Shown piece after piece: positions 23,801 to 37,200 of a stretch of 64,000 nucleotides of DNA (position 1 is its first letter; each line of letters opens with the position of its first letter). The notes below the pieces were generated by a model. That model saw only the letters and a list, made by a program, of their open reading frames with translations. It was not told the origin of the DNA and made no database searches. The stretch is taken from positions 22,608,908 to 22,672,907 of the forward strand of contig OW387134.1 of the NCBI GenBank assembly GCA_936440205.1. Reading direction: 5' to 3'. The DNA comes from Lepidonotus clava (Eukaryota; Annelida; Polychaeta; Phyllodocida; Polynoidae). The translations under genes were made by a program, and so were the position numbers.

Positions 23801-26800
23801 ATACCTCCCCCGTTTCTGTCTGATCAATGTAAACGGAAGGATGCAAAAATAGATTAAAATATATGATGATTACAATATGGTGTTATTCCAAAGTACAGGG
23901 CCTACATGTAATTGCTCATCATATTAGTGTAGTGAAATTGATTAGAGTGCAACATCCTTTTTTCTAGATTTGCAAACGGTCAATTCTTTTTTGAATTGAC
24001 TCACATAAAGCTCTGTTCGTGGATGGATGAGAACTAGCGCAGCAGGTGCACAGCAGGTTTTGTAGAATGGAAACTTTCTTTTGAAAAGGAAGCCAGGTCA
24101 ACAATACACAGTTTTCTTTGCTTTTCTACAAATGAAATCAATGTCAATGCGCCACCTTATCTGCAAATCGGATTTTTCTTATTCGTTATGAATAAGGAGA
24201 TTAGCGGCACATTCAAGTCATCATTACCCTGCGTCTCAAAGCATACTGTGTTGCACACACATGCGGACAATCAAAGGCAAGAGGAAGAATGAACTGTACT
24301 TGAAAAGTCCTTAGGCACGTTTTGTCAAAGTCTGGGAAATGCTGACTGCCTGCGTGCAGAAAGTAACAACACAAGTAAATTTAATAATTCAATTGAGAAT
24401 TGTGAAGGACAAACTGAAGGAAGAAGGTTATTTTGAGTAGGAATTGGACAAATTATGTAATGTGTATGTTACCGATTACAGCCCTGCCTCACTCTGTCCC
24501 ATCATCTTGCTCATTCTCATTTATAAATCACCCTGAATATGTATACAAACAATCTGATGTGCTACTGGAAGAACATGTACTCACATGAAGTTGCAAATAC
24601 AACTGATTTAAAAAAAGATGTAATTATCATCCGCCTTATAAATTTACACCAAGATGAACAGTAATAGGTGGACACAATTTGTTGTTGAACAAACATTTTG
24701 AGAAAGCAGTTTCAGAAAATATTACTATTTACCCAATTACTCTCGGAAATATATGACGACCTCAGTATATTCATTTTTCGTGTAAACAGACGCAGGTATA
24801 GCTGCTAGAGAAAGAGCAGTATGGTAATTCACTAACCTCAATGCTGGCACGTACGTCTCTTTGTTTTAGCGTCCTCTTTGTCTCGACAGAAGAAGCGTAG
24901 GACTCTCCGTTGGTGAGTAGGCCCATAGTGTATAGGCGTTATGGAGATGGTGCAGGGTCTGGGTGGTGTATGCAAACCGCAAACAACATAATATGACTTA
25001 CCAATGAATGCATTCTATTTGGAAGTGTTGCTAAACATCTCGTTGCAGTGAGGTGCATGGCAGTAATCTAAGGCAACGGAAATGTAAACAATTTCATGTT
25101 TGGGATAACGATTGCTAGAATTCGTATTGTTGACTCACCACACACATATTATGCGAATGCTGAAATTGGATCTAAATGTCTTTACCCTTGTCTACATGGT
25201 CATTTCCACACGCGCCTGTGCCGGAAGAATCTGTTAAAACCCAATATTCTCGACATAATTTAAGTGTTATTGTACAAATGCCCGTATGTTCAGTAACAAC
25301 AAGAACTTCTATATCAAATTTACATATAACCTCTCCATAAACTGATAAAAGTAGGAATCACACGCCGAGAAATGGGGCCCGTTTTCTCAACCCAAATCTC
25401 TAACCCCTCTGTTCCCCTCGAAATATAATGATTGCTATTGACATGGTTAATACCTTTTGGTGCATGACCTTTGTTTGCGTCGTTTTATGATATGGTAGTA
25501 AAGTAAATTGATATAGAAGTATGAAGTAAAGACTAATGAAGTACGGATTATCGAAAGGCATAATATAGTATTCAAATAAACGTATTAGCCATTTTGACCA
25601 AATACTGTTTCCCTTTGGTATTGACACTTAAGTTTTGAAAATGCCAATATTTTATGAAGTAAACAGTTAATATCTTTAACATTTACTATAATGAGACTTT
25701 AACCTTAACATTAGAAAACATTCTTTGCATATTGGCAAACCATTTACTATAATGAGACTTTAAACTTAACGTTAGAAAACATTCTTTGCATATTGGCAAA
25801 ACTTTACTTTCACTGAAAAGCTCCTCCATTTAATGAGTACGTGAGGGCATTACTGTATCTAGTTTCTAGAATTAGCATTAACGAACACCTATATATGGGA
25901 TGGAGTAGCGCATGGAGCTATTAGAAACATTCCAGTTGTTTGGATGAATGATAGGGCGGATTTAATTGCTAAGATATTATTAAATCATACAATGTTAAGA
26001 AAGGGTCCTATATGATACGTTCGGCGGAATATGTTTGAATTTATACATGTTATATGAATCTACACACACATGTACAGATACCTTGTTCCTCAGGGAGTAA
26101 GTGGCAGCGCCCTTTACTTCTAAATACTAGGCCCATATCTCATAAATATCAATTACTGAATAAACACCTTTGTCTTCAGGGACTTGTTTCAAAGGATTTT
26201 CAATATGTATCCATGAGTGTCACATTACCAGCATCAGCTCATCATCAACAACTTGGCCTTTTGATTCTTTGGCCGAATTGATTGCGAATACTCAGGTAGT
26301 CTGTTTCAGGCATAGCCTAATGCAGACGGATATCTATATCACTTGTCAGATCTCCTTAATGCCCGCTGAATCAAAGCACTCCGTTATGAATGGCGGCCAG
26401 GGGAGCGGGCGGAAATGGCGCCAGCACAGATGGTTCCATGGCTTTCATACCGACATTTCCGCTGCTCCAACAGAGCATGTCGGTTTGCCGGCAAACTCTC
26501 CGATTCGCCGGAAGGACTTAAAGGCTGGGACGCAGTGGATCAAAGATTGCCATGACAACGTCAATCGCTGCCGTACTCGTCCTGCTCGCTCTACTTGTGT
26601 TATGGACACTACGCTGTTGCAGGACGACTCAGCCTGTTTTCACTAGAGTCTGTATTTGCGTTTAGGATGAAGAGCTGATTATAAGAATTGTCCTAGGACT
26701 CGCAAGCTTTTAAGGTAATTGCCTAGACACATAATGCGGATGTGCACCTTTCAATGGGAACGATGCGCCGATCTTATTGATTGGGTAGCTCCTATTCATA

Positions 26801-29800
26801 GCGCTACCACTTACCTTTTATTCAGCGTAATATAACAAAAGGCATTAGGTATTGTACAAGTCACATTAAGTAACCTGACCTTATAAAAATTATGTAGACT
26901 TTAGTTTTCGAGATTAAGTGCAATGTGGTCCTTTCACCCAGAAGTGTGGAGGCCAACGCGACAGCCATGGGCTTAATTCGAATTCGGTCCATACTCGACA
27001 AGAAAACATAATGTAAGTAGTAGATAAAAATGGGAATTTGTGGCTGGATACGTACACAGTTTTTCTTATATTGTACACGCGACGTCAATTATGGAACTGT
27101 CTCGATATCAATGACGTCGTGTTTTGAATGTAGTCAAAAACAGCCAATGTCCCTCGCATGTCACAAAAATGCCTAGATTTATAATATACCTATGTAGTTT
27201 TTACAAACAATCTATTCTGCATATCAATATGAGTAGCGTGTTAACAGAATTCTTTTACTTTTGTCGCATAATATCATATTTTCTGTCTTGAATATGTGAC
27301 GTTGTGTGTCTACCCTTTGTAGTATAACACAAATTACTAACTTACTAACTGAGGTATTGCAGATATCCCATTTTAATTATTCATCGCAGATTATCAGTTA
27401 TGCCTACAGTCATATTATGCATTATGCATTATGCTTAAATAATCTCAGAGTAGACTAAGACAAAGCAATCAACTTTTTATTTCTTATCTCTTGTCAAGGA
27501 TGTACACAAGCCATATTGCTCAATATCGTTCCAAATTCCAATGAAACATATTAACGTAAGCGAGATATTCATACATAACTCTTATATTGTACACATTTGT
27601 ATTTGTACCTAGGTCAATAGCATGCAATTTAACAAGAAGATGATAGAACGAGGCTTTAGAAACAAATTATAGTTTAACCTTTGCCTTTAGGAATAACATT
27701 GGCGGGTAGGTTATCTGTCTTACTATAAAATAATCAGAAGTTCACGAGGCAATGAGGGCAGAAATACAGGCAAATAAGATTTTACTCTAACATATCTTTG
27801 CGTCTTTCGATCAGAAATCAAAAGTTTCAATTCAAAACGAGTGAACAAATTAGAGATTATTCCAGCATAAAGCAGATTGTTGTCTGCAGACGTATTCACT
27901 AAGACTCACTGATCACTACAGAATTAGGGTCAATAAGGTGTAATTAACGTTTCCCTTTGACATTGATCTGTGTTATCACCACTGTTTACACACACACATA
28001 TATATACACCAGTATAAAAGCACCACATATTGTCTTCAGGCGGATTCAGTATTATATCTGCTGTAGTAATAGCTTACAAGATGGGTCCAATATAAACCCA
28101 AATAACATGTCATGCAATGGATGTAACTGCGAGATCGTATACGTATCCCTAACACACAACCCGTGATGTAGACATTAATTTTGTCTACATTAGCTTTATT
28201 GTTAGCTAGAGGCCTATATATTCTAGTGGGTTGTACTTTTCAGGGAAGAAATGTTTAGCTGTCATATAATGTAGTTAAAACATGATGATGATGATTGGGT
28301 GACAATATTCCTCGCTCGACTGGTAAATATAAATATTTTGACAATGCTCTAAGATTATATTTCATAAACATCGATATCAATTGGGCAGATAAACTGATAA
28401 ACAAAGGGATGATTTTCTAAAACTAAAATAATGAGCCTGAAGCACACTTCTCGTGTATACATACACTTAATAACAATCATAATCAATAATCAATACAACA
28501 CAACCCCAGTAGGGAATTGTATAGAGTAACAAATGTAATATACATTACAGGCACACGGAGCGTTTCTTTTACAATAAGACTACAGTGATGTGGGGCCTTT
28601 TCTCATAACGTTGCTATTGGTGAAGAAAAAAATACATTGCTTTTTGGGAGAGGGGTAGTTCTTTAAACTCAAAATACCTCTATTGATAATGCATAACAAT
28701 TTTTATAATTTTACAGGCATGAAGTGAAGACCATTGTCCGGAGGTCTCCTTTGTCATAGTTTTAATGAAACATAGGGTTCCCGCTTTTGAGAGAAAATAA
28801 AAACCAGCATAATGGAGATAATTCAAAACTGATTATTATTGCATATATCAGGAGAAAGAGTAACACAATAGCATAGCTTTAATATGATGTATTTAATGTG
28901 TGAATCAAAATCAATAAGGTATTTGTAAATCAGCCACTCATCACCGTAGTCTATTCTTAATCCAAGATATGTCGACTTCAGACATGGTATCATTTTTAGA
29001 CTTAAAACATGAGATTAGAACCTGTTGGTCGACATATAGCTTTCTGACCTGGAGAATAACAAAATTATTAAGGATTCTAAATCTATTGACTTACCAAAAG
29101 ATTGCACATTAGCAAATGGGTATTTACACCAAATCAATCTTCCTGTGGAAGACGTGATGTGAATATAGAAGGTTTTACTAAACTTGTTATTATTCAAATC
29201 ATTATATAGCACATCAGATGTTTTTCATGATCTCATATTAAATCTCCATCACGAGCTTCTGTCAAACCTTTCAATATTGTAGAATATTTATTTCTCTTTG
29301 GTATATTATGCAAATACACCGTTCAGAATATTCCTACAAAAGTGTACAAAATATCAAGTTCTTTTCCCTAAGAGATTATCTGTATTATGTACATTTCATG
29401 TTTCGCAGTTTGCAACAGCATCCATATCTTACAGAAAAATATTCTCTTTTCAATGTAGGCTGCAGTTAACATTGCCTTTACTTTATAACTATTTGCTTCG
29501 GCTTCCTGGGTATGAATTACTTAGATAAGTATCCATGATATTCAGAGACCATAAAAAAGCCCAGTCATCGAGAAATTTTTCAAAAGGCTTATTGGGAGAC
29601 CAAGGCCTAGAGCTATAGTTTTGGAAACATAAGTGATCAGGTATGAGGTCGGAGCTTATGGCTTATAACCTGAATGTCATCTGATAATGTCATGTAGGGT
29701 CTGGTTGACATTGCCACCGCAATATATGACATTTGAGGTGGCAGGTTGGTGTGCTGGATAACGAGCCTACAGTTATCACCTATGGGCCTGCATTTGTTAG

Positions 29801-30440
29801 CTTTAAAAAGTGCAGGTATTTTTTAGTGTTACTGGATCCTGCATTGTTGGTCATAAAATTCATAATCACGAAAACGCCCGAGATCATTTTATATTACAGC
29901 CGGAAACATTTGTATTGAAACCTGGACCCATTTTACGATACAAACTATTAAGTTACAATCCACTTGATGATTTCTTTCTCTAAAGTGTTCAGAGAACTCA
30001 CTTAAGTTATACAAAATAAGTGAACCAGATGTTAGTTGCCACTGTATTTCTTTTGTGGGCTGTTTTATAAACGAAATCATAAGTTACTAACTAACACAAA
30101 GTAACTACTCTACTTCACCAAACAGAAGGTAACTAAATATCATGGGGTGATGGCATTGCATTTTACAGAGATAGGCCTTTTCTAGCATAGGTTCTATCTC
30201 CGTCCGACTCGTCAAATGAGTCAAGTGTGGTGGCCGCGTTTTTAAGGACATTTCCCTCTCTCATTTCTCCCAGGTTGATAGGCAATAGGCCCAGCTTTTG
30301 TTTGGCAGAAATATGATTCCTGCAGGAGAATGACTCAGGCACTAATTGGTGTTGGCCGCTGATGTGGTCGTGATCGAGACGCCCTATCGATGGCACTGAG
30401 AGGCTCTCCCCTAGCTGAAACAGGGCCACTGGATCAGACA
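20857..30440. other. Intergenic, no gene seen
   Basis: Apart from a 61-bp tandem duplication at 25680-25801 I see nothing defined. GC-richer islands at about 21820-21900, 23160-23500 and 26380-26640 carry open frames (up to 158 codons at 26170-26646) without splice context, motifs or family resemblance. They may be regulatory or chance. Confidence 0.6.
25680..25801 (+). repeat. 61-bp tandem duplication
   Basis: Two adjacent units (catttactataatgagac through catattggcaaa) differ at only a few positions, which suggests a recent local duplication. Confidence 0.85.
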
Positions 30441-30758
30441 CAGAGCGATGGCACCGTCCTCGCCACGTCCTCCCGGTCTGCAGGCGGGCACTATACTGAG
30501 GGGTAAAGGGACAGTCTGCACATTTTGGGCAATTCCGAATTGAGACTGTCTATCAGAGGCCCTGTAAAAACGGGGAGTCTGAGGGCCATACCTTCATGAA
30601 TAGGCCCCACCGACAGAGGTACGGTGCCAGTTTATAGGACTGAATGACGGGATGCAGTGCTTGCACATGTCCTTAAAAAGCAGACAACGTGGGGCCGGTC
30701 ACACTGTGTCCTCACTCTCCGAGTCGGCGTTGTCATCAATGCCACCACCAATCTCTAG
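30441..30758 (-). other. Possible 3' UTR of the membrane-protein gene
   Basis: Moderately GC-rich sequence immediately downstream (minus strand) of the stop codon at 30759. No canonical AATAAA was seen close by, so the end is not defined. Confidence 0.35.
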
Positions 30759-30992
30759 TTATCCGCTGTCCAGGTCGCTCTCCACGTCCTCCGGCCCCTC
30801 GATGACCAACACCTGCGTGTCGTTACTCGGCAGCTTGAAGTTCCTGCAGCCGGGGATGCAGCGCCTCAGCAGCAGCATGATGATGGCTACCAGGGCGGCC
30901 AGCAGCGCCAGCGACCCGATAGCGATGCCGACAATCTGGATGGTGGTCAGCCCCCACAGCAGGGTGTGGTGGCCGTAAATCTGGGGCCCGTC
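30759..30992 (-). CDS. Terminal exon of a single-pass membrane protein, unidentified
   Basis: The acceptor cttgttttgcag is followed by 77 codons in phase 0 and TAA. The peptide has a short lumenal start (DGPQIYGHHTLLWG), then one hydrophobic helix of about 23-25 residues (core IQIVGIAIGSLALLAALVAI). The stop-transfer RRCIPGCR follows, with two cysteines that could be palmitoylated, then an acidic cytosolic tail ending EDVESDLDSG. The exon is much GC-richer than its surroundings and uses codons typical of real exons. It looks like the C-terminus of a type I membrane protein, but I do not recognise the family and could not find its upstream exons, which should lie at higher coordinates. Confidence 0.7.
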   Translation of the reverse strand, partial: DGPQIYGHHTLLWGLTTIQIVGIAIGSLALLAALVAIIMLLLRRCIPGCRNFKLPSNDTQVLVIEGPEDVESDLDSG

Positions 30993-31027
30993 CTGCAAAA
31001 CAAGAGGGAGAAACAACTAGAGTGAGT

Positions 31028-31200
31028 AGGGATGTAAATTCTCAGATTTTTTTTTCTGATTTCAGATTTTTTCGCGTCATCTCCTCACAAAAAGATTTTC
31101 AAAACCAATTTCTTACATCACGTTTCATAACATTTTAAGAAAATTATAGATTTTCTTTTTTGGGTTTCAGATTTCGTCATTAACCCTTACTTACATCCCT
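31028..31200 (-). mobile_element. hAT-like MITE, AGGGATGTAA family, copy 1
   Basis: The ends AGGGATGTAA and TTACATCCCT are flanked by gagtgagt (31020-31027) and gagtgaga (31201-31208), an 8-bp duplication with one mismatch. The interior (atctgatttcagatttttt, a gatttcgtcattaaccctt-like end) matches the element at 54918-55088 in the opposite orientation. It sits just upstream of the acceptor of the membrane-protein exon, inside that gene's last intron. Confidence 0.8.
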
Positions 31201-31208
31201 GAGTGAGA

Positions 31209-34200
31209 GTCGTAAGGTATAACCTCGGCGTAGCCAAATCGGATAGCGGGTGGAAATACATTGTCTCTGACCTTTCTGAAAGGTTGTTTGCTCAAAGACC
31301 TTTTGTGACTCATTTTGTTTTAGGCTATAGAGTCTATCCATTTTCAAGTTTTCTTAGTGCTATGCTTTACTTTCTAGAATGGCTCAGCCAAATGAACTTT
31401 GACGTTTATTACTCTCAGTCACATCCTTTCGATGTTACACTGTGATTTCAACCGTTGCACATGAGAAATTAAAATGGCATTAAAATTAGTAAGAAACGAA
31501 CTGGTGCTACTATATTGATTTAATTAGTGTGAAATCCGCCCTTGATTTGCATCGAGTGCCGGGTGAAGTGTTTACTCAAACTCCTTCTACTAATTAAAGA
31601 CGCGTTTCACACTTCCTTCCAACTCTTTTTTTTATCTGGAGATGTAATCCCCCTCACCTTTTTATGATACTTATGTTTTGTGGTTCTATAATTCAAAATG
31701 ATCTCATTGTTTTCCATGCAAGACATTACTGGTCTGCGAAATAAACGGCACTAAGGATATTGCTCAGTACGGAAATGGTTTGGTTTAACATTTATTCAAA
31801 TGGCAACAAACTTCAAAGTGTGGCTTAGGAACTCCATAATATATATTTTCTATATTTGCAAAGGTATAGGCCTATTTGTTTTCTTTCATTTTAAAGTTGA
31901 AAAAACTAGATGAAAATCATATGAACATGTATATTGATTCTAAGTGTTTGAGTAAAGACATTATTGTTTGGTACAGGTTTGTTAATTGAAGGGCAATCAT
32001 TGAAAAAGTGTACATTAAGCGACTGGTGTAGTGAAAGGCCCCCAGTCCGCCATGTATAACTGAGGGGAGTCGATTAGTGATCAGCCATATGTGACAGGTT
32101 TGCTGGATGGGGAATAAGGACCTGGTGGGGTGGGGGTATGGGGTAGGTAGGGTAATGGGGAGCAGTAGGATGGGGAGAGTGACTATTGTAGTTTAGATTT
32201 TTCTGTATGATCACTTTCACAGTAGGTTTTCAAGTTACACTGTGTTTGTAAGAGTATTCCCTTCTTCCAATTATTTCCTTATATGTTTTCTTCCACATGT
32301 AATCACTCACCAAACAGGTGTTTTAGTTTAGATTTACGTGTTTATATGTTCCTAAGATTTCAGCAAATATTTTAGTTTTTATGTAAAGCATTATACCTTC
32401 TAATTAGATAACATCGATATGTTAGCTGTTTTAAAATTTGTTTTTATCTCTCGCTAACTTCAGACTAAAAATCATACAGAAAATCGGAGATTGTTTAGCT
32501 TCAATAGGCAGATTTCAAGACCTGCCGTCAAAATGCATTAAGGCAAGCCTTTGATATTATTCTCTCTATCTACATATCTCAAATAGACTATATAGACTGA
32601 TATAGATTGAAAATCAAGCTGCTGCAATCTCAAACACAATTAAGTCGTTTGCAAACTGATTCTTCGATCGGTTAATATTTGGCACATCGTGGATCACTGA
32701 CTTAAACTAAGTTTGTGGTTCCACTTGCACTGCTAAACAACAAATACAATTTCTCCCCATCACGATTCATTTACGGTATTTAATATACACCTGCAGATTA
32801 ATTTAGACGAATGTGTCGACAGGAAAACCTATAGAAAATATGCAAATATTTGCTTTATATCTATCTGTGATGAATGCATTTTTAAACCAATTGCTATGAT
32901 ATGTAGTACATGGCCAAGCCTAAGTAATTTGAGAGCCAAAGTGTCTGTTCCGCCTCCCTCAAGAGTTATCAACACAACAGTTGCTAAGAAGGCCCCTTTA
33001 AGTGTATACGCAGTGAAATATCACAGTACAATGTCGTATTATATCCCTGAAGAATCCCTCAAATTAGGAACTTTCCCAGCACTAAGTAGCTTTCGGCTTA
33101 AACCGTGGGTAAATTAAATATGTTAGGCATTACTTAAACTGGAACAACTCTATCCCTCTGTTCGCATTAGGGTAGTCAGCCTCTAATTGTGCCAACTAAT
33201 GGGACGTGAAGGGAACAATGAGGCAAACGCGTTTGTCGGAGTACCTTTTTGTATCTACCTATAATTGGAATTCATCTCAATGCAGGTTCACTAATGACAT
33301 CCATGGGCTAATTAGAAGTAACTATATGTGCCATAATGAAATGGGAAAATCAACTTATAAAAGGTCATTGTATCACAATGTAACATATACAGCAAAATGT
33401 AAGTTCGAACTTATAATTGTACACGGTGCCACCTATATTAAAATTTTGATCTGATTTGGATGAAAAGTTGTTGTTAACGGATATTTAATGAGAATGGTCC
33501 GAAAGTTCTGTATCCATAAAAGTAAGAACGATAGAATGTACTAGCTACCCTCCATTGGTCTTCTATTATGCATGTTTTCATCACTTGCAATGGGTTGTCT
33601 TTATTTGTTAAATGGCTTGCATTCAGCATCGACTACGCTAATGGGCCTTTGGTTGAGACGTGTTCACCAGCCGAGGCGTAGAGTGATGAGAGAGCTGGCT
33701 GATGAATCAGTAAGAGCAAATTGCTGTAAATTGTTCTTTCCATTCTTGCTCCACTGCTTTGGAGTACACAATGGCCGTATTTAAGTCTAGATCCAAAGCA
33801 AAAGAAATTGGTATCTTTTTCTAGTATGGTCTGAGTTCCTGTTAATGCTACGAGCAGCAACGACGGATAGGATGTTTGGCATGAGAACACACTTGAAACC
33901 TTTACTGAGCACTTGTATTGCACCGTCAGGATGTACAGTAAAATGAACGATGGGTATAATACGGTGTTTAGGCGAAGGTTGACAGAGCCGGCCACCATGG
34001 GAAGGGGATATCTCCTACAGTATCCTCCGGCTACGTGTCTGGACTTGGTGTCCCATGTAGCCCCCAAGTGTCCCCTTTTACAGTATACTGTTTATATGTT
34101 CAAGTAATTTCTTTAGCTTTAAGTTATAACGCAATGGGTTGGGCTTTGTGAAAAAAAGAAGCAAATAAGGTATTACCTGATTACATGTTCTGTAAACACA

Positions 34201-37200
34201 ACTGAAAAACCAACAACGTATAGATGATAGTCATATATTTGAAATGAATTTATTATTATTAACCTCCGAATTTAATAAAAGATAAAAAGAATCCTTATAC
34301 GTCGGGAAATAAGGTAAGTGAGGAGGGCGGACACCGAATCACATTAAAATTACCCAAACTCACAACTTATCAACTTGCACAGAGAAGAAATTTTTATCAT
34401 CCATTCGTTAAGATCACTGCTCTGCAGGAAACCACTCCCATGGCACAAACAGTTGAAAAACGTGTAGCGTCGATAAAAGATGGGGACGACTCGAAATGCT
34501 CATGTTATAATCACAAGGCTGAGCGACGCGTAAATTGATGAAATAAGAACAAAACAATGTGGTACGGTAATTCAATCAAAACCATGCACTTCTATTAACT
34601 TTACTCAAATTCAGGAGTTAGGTCGTGGTTTTTCTCCAGTCTTCATTCATAATCATCATAATGTTCATCACAGGGAAAATGGAAATATTGGATAACAATA
34701 TGGAAACGTATTCACATTACGATAAAGGTATCTTGATTACAAAATATGTTCTTGGAATAAAGACAGGTGTGACACATCCCCTTATTATACTGGTAATAGA
34801 GGCAAGAAGATGTGGACGAAGGACTGATAAGTCTGACACGTTGGGGCTGTTTCACCATCAAGCCGTCTGGTTCTAATATTCAAAAGTCTCTTTGAATCTT
34901 AAACATGCTTAATAGATCTATTCTTTCTCATTTTAGCAACATGCAATCAATACAGGCTAGAAGAAAGACATCCCGAAATGATGCTACAAAGACATCATGG
35001 TACTAGTTTGGAAGTGAAAATTACAACTTAGAAAAGTTTTTGAGAACATCGAACAATCTACCAGTTAATGTACAAATTGAAAACATGCCATTTAGAAAAA
35101 TGATGTTCAAACTGCATTAGAAGATAATCATCAATTTGTATGTAAAAAAAATTTGATCGAATGCTAATCAACTATTGAATGAAATCTACAACTCATTTAA
35201 TCATTAACCTAACCATGTCTCATCTTACTTCACTTATGTTCAGCTGTTTAGTTCCTTGTATTACTATCTCATATTTTTATGGCAGAGTATGTGTATTGTA
35301 AAAAGTAACAGAAAAAGAAAAAAGAAACACGTTCTATATACCAAAATAGAGGAAACAGGGCATGATTGCTAGGGCGTGGCCAGACGCACATGGTGTAAAT
35401 CTCCCACCCTTATTAGTTTGGTAGCGGGTTTGTTTTTGTGCAAAACAATACTCAATATAATTATAGAGAAGAGCGCCCATTTGGTTTCCTTTCACATATG
35501 GGTTAAGCACACAAAAGGTCTTGGTAATACCTAGTTTAAGAGACATTGCAATGAGAGTTAATCCTTTTTGTTATAAATCAACGTTCTAAAACAAAACGAC
35601 GAAGTCTATTCCCTTGTGTGGGCGTCTTGTCCCACAGCCTACTGAATATATTACTTTTTCTTCATGTGTTGCCTTTGTTTATTACAGGGACTATGCAGTT
35701 CAACAAGGCAAACAGGAACCGTCAATTACTGCATATCACCTATTTCTTACCACTTGCTACTTCCAGAACTTGGGTATCCTTTCATGAACACTTTTCAAGT
35801 CGACATAGACTGCTTTTATCAAAATTAGCAATTCCCACGAGGTATGCTGCTCCATTCTACCCGTGCCGTATTTACTTAACACAATCAGTTATAGCCCCAC
35901 TAACATTATGCTATTAAGTCCCTATATAGGAGCTACGGGCCTTGACAATTGATAATAAATTCAGGAGTAGGTCCCCTAGCTGTCTCCCGTGTATAGATAA
36001 TACAATAACCTTCTTCTCATCCTAGATTCTATACGCAGATCAGGTGCTCCCCCTAGACTGACAAGCGGAATCAGCCGCATGGGACATACGTTTATGTATA
36101 ACCAAGAGATTTCAGATGGCATACAAATACAGAGGCAGTGGTAAGATTCACTAGCATCTATTGATTACTCCCCATACATACATTTTTTTTAATTAATTGT
36201 CATGAATGACAAATACGTTCGAGAAAGTTATATGTTACTTTATATTCTAAACAGGTACAATTGAATCTTGACAGTGTTTCCCCTTCTGCCAGAAATCTAA
36301 TCATGTGTGCTGTTAACAAACCGACTAACCAACCAAGCATGCTTCATGAGCAGATTATATCCCAAGCTGTACATAGTCTCACCTGTTTCCTTAATTTTGG
36401 GTAATCTAGTGTCATTAACTGCTGCACGTTGGGGGTTGGGGACAAACAAAGAAGATCAAAGCCACTGCAGATGTAGCTGAGGCTTGGGTGGTGGAGATCC
36501 GACGGGCAAGGAGGAAGAAGTAAGGGGTGGGAGGCACCTGCCGACGGCTATCTCCCTCGGGCAAGTCAATCACCCAGTCCGTCGTTAACGATTAATGTAG
36601 CAAGACAATCACATCAAGGCACCTTTGTCACAGCACTCCTAGCGTTCGCGAGTGTTAGAGAAGAGATGTGGTTTGGCCTGCGGGATTGCTATACAACGTA
36701 TACAGCTGTTGATGTTCCCACCGCCTCCTTAAGAGATAATGATCAATTTCGGAGAGCATTACGTTTCTATGTCAGGTACCGTGCTTTAATAAGGTTTGCT
36801 TAATGAGATCTTTCTTCAAGTCACGAGAAGACGGATTGAAAAAGAAATCAGCAAAACAAAGGTAGCCATCCGTTTTTACATTTTATCAAAACTCATACAG
36901 ATGTCTCAAAATAATGTAAATATTTTCCCTTTTGCGCGCTCAGTTTCTCTGTGCGGAGAAAGTTGGTGAGAATGATGTCGACCAATTCCATTATGTGCCC
37001 CTCGTGCTTTGTCGGTGTCGGACGCCCTCTGCAGCTATACATCATTTTGCTCTACTGGTACAGAGGCAACATTGGTCTGACACGCTTGTTATTTCAGCTT
37101 AATTCCCCTCCAGGGATTGAATTCAAACCACACCTGTACGGTCGTTGGCACAGCCTAATCCGCTCACACTCTCAGGATGTGTCTGGTGGTACCCGACATT

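Noticed and set aside
26170-26646. A 158-codon plus-strand frame.
   Set aside because: It has no recognisable domain, a mixed-composition protein and no splice or promoter context. A chance frame in a GC-richer island is more likely.
31209-31290. A short minus-strand frame next to the MITE at 31028 that could have been an upstream exon of the membrane-protein gene using the MITE donor.
   Set aside because: Only about 80 bp are open, several frames are open at once and no family match supports any of them.
33633-34067. A 144-codon minus-strand frame.
   Set aside because: The translation shows no family features and the composition is that of the surrounding non-coding DNA.
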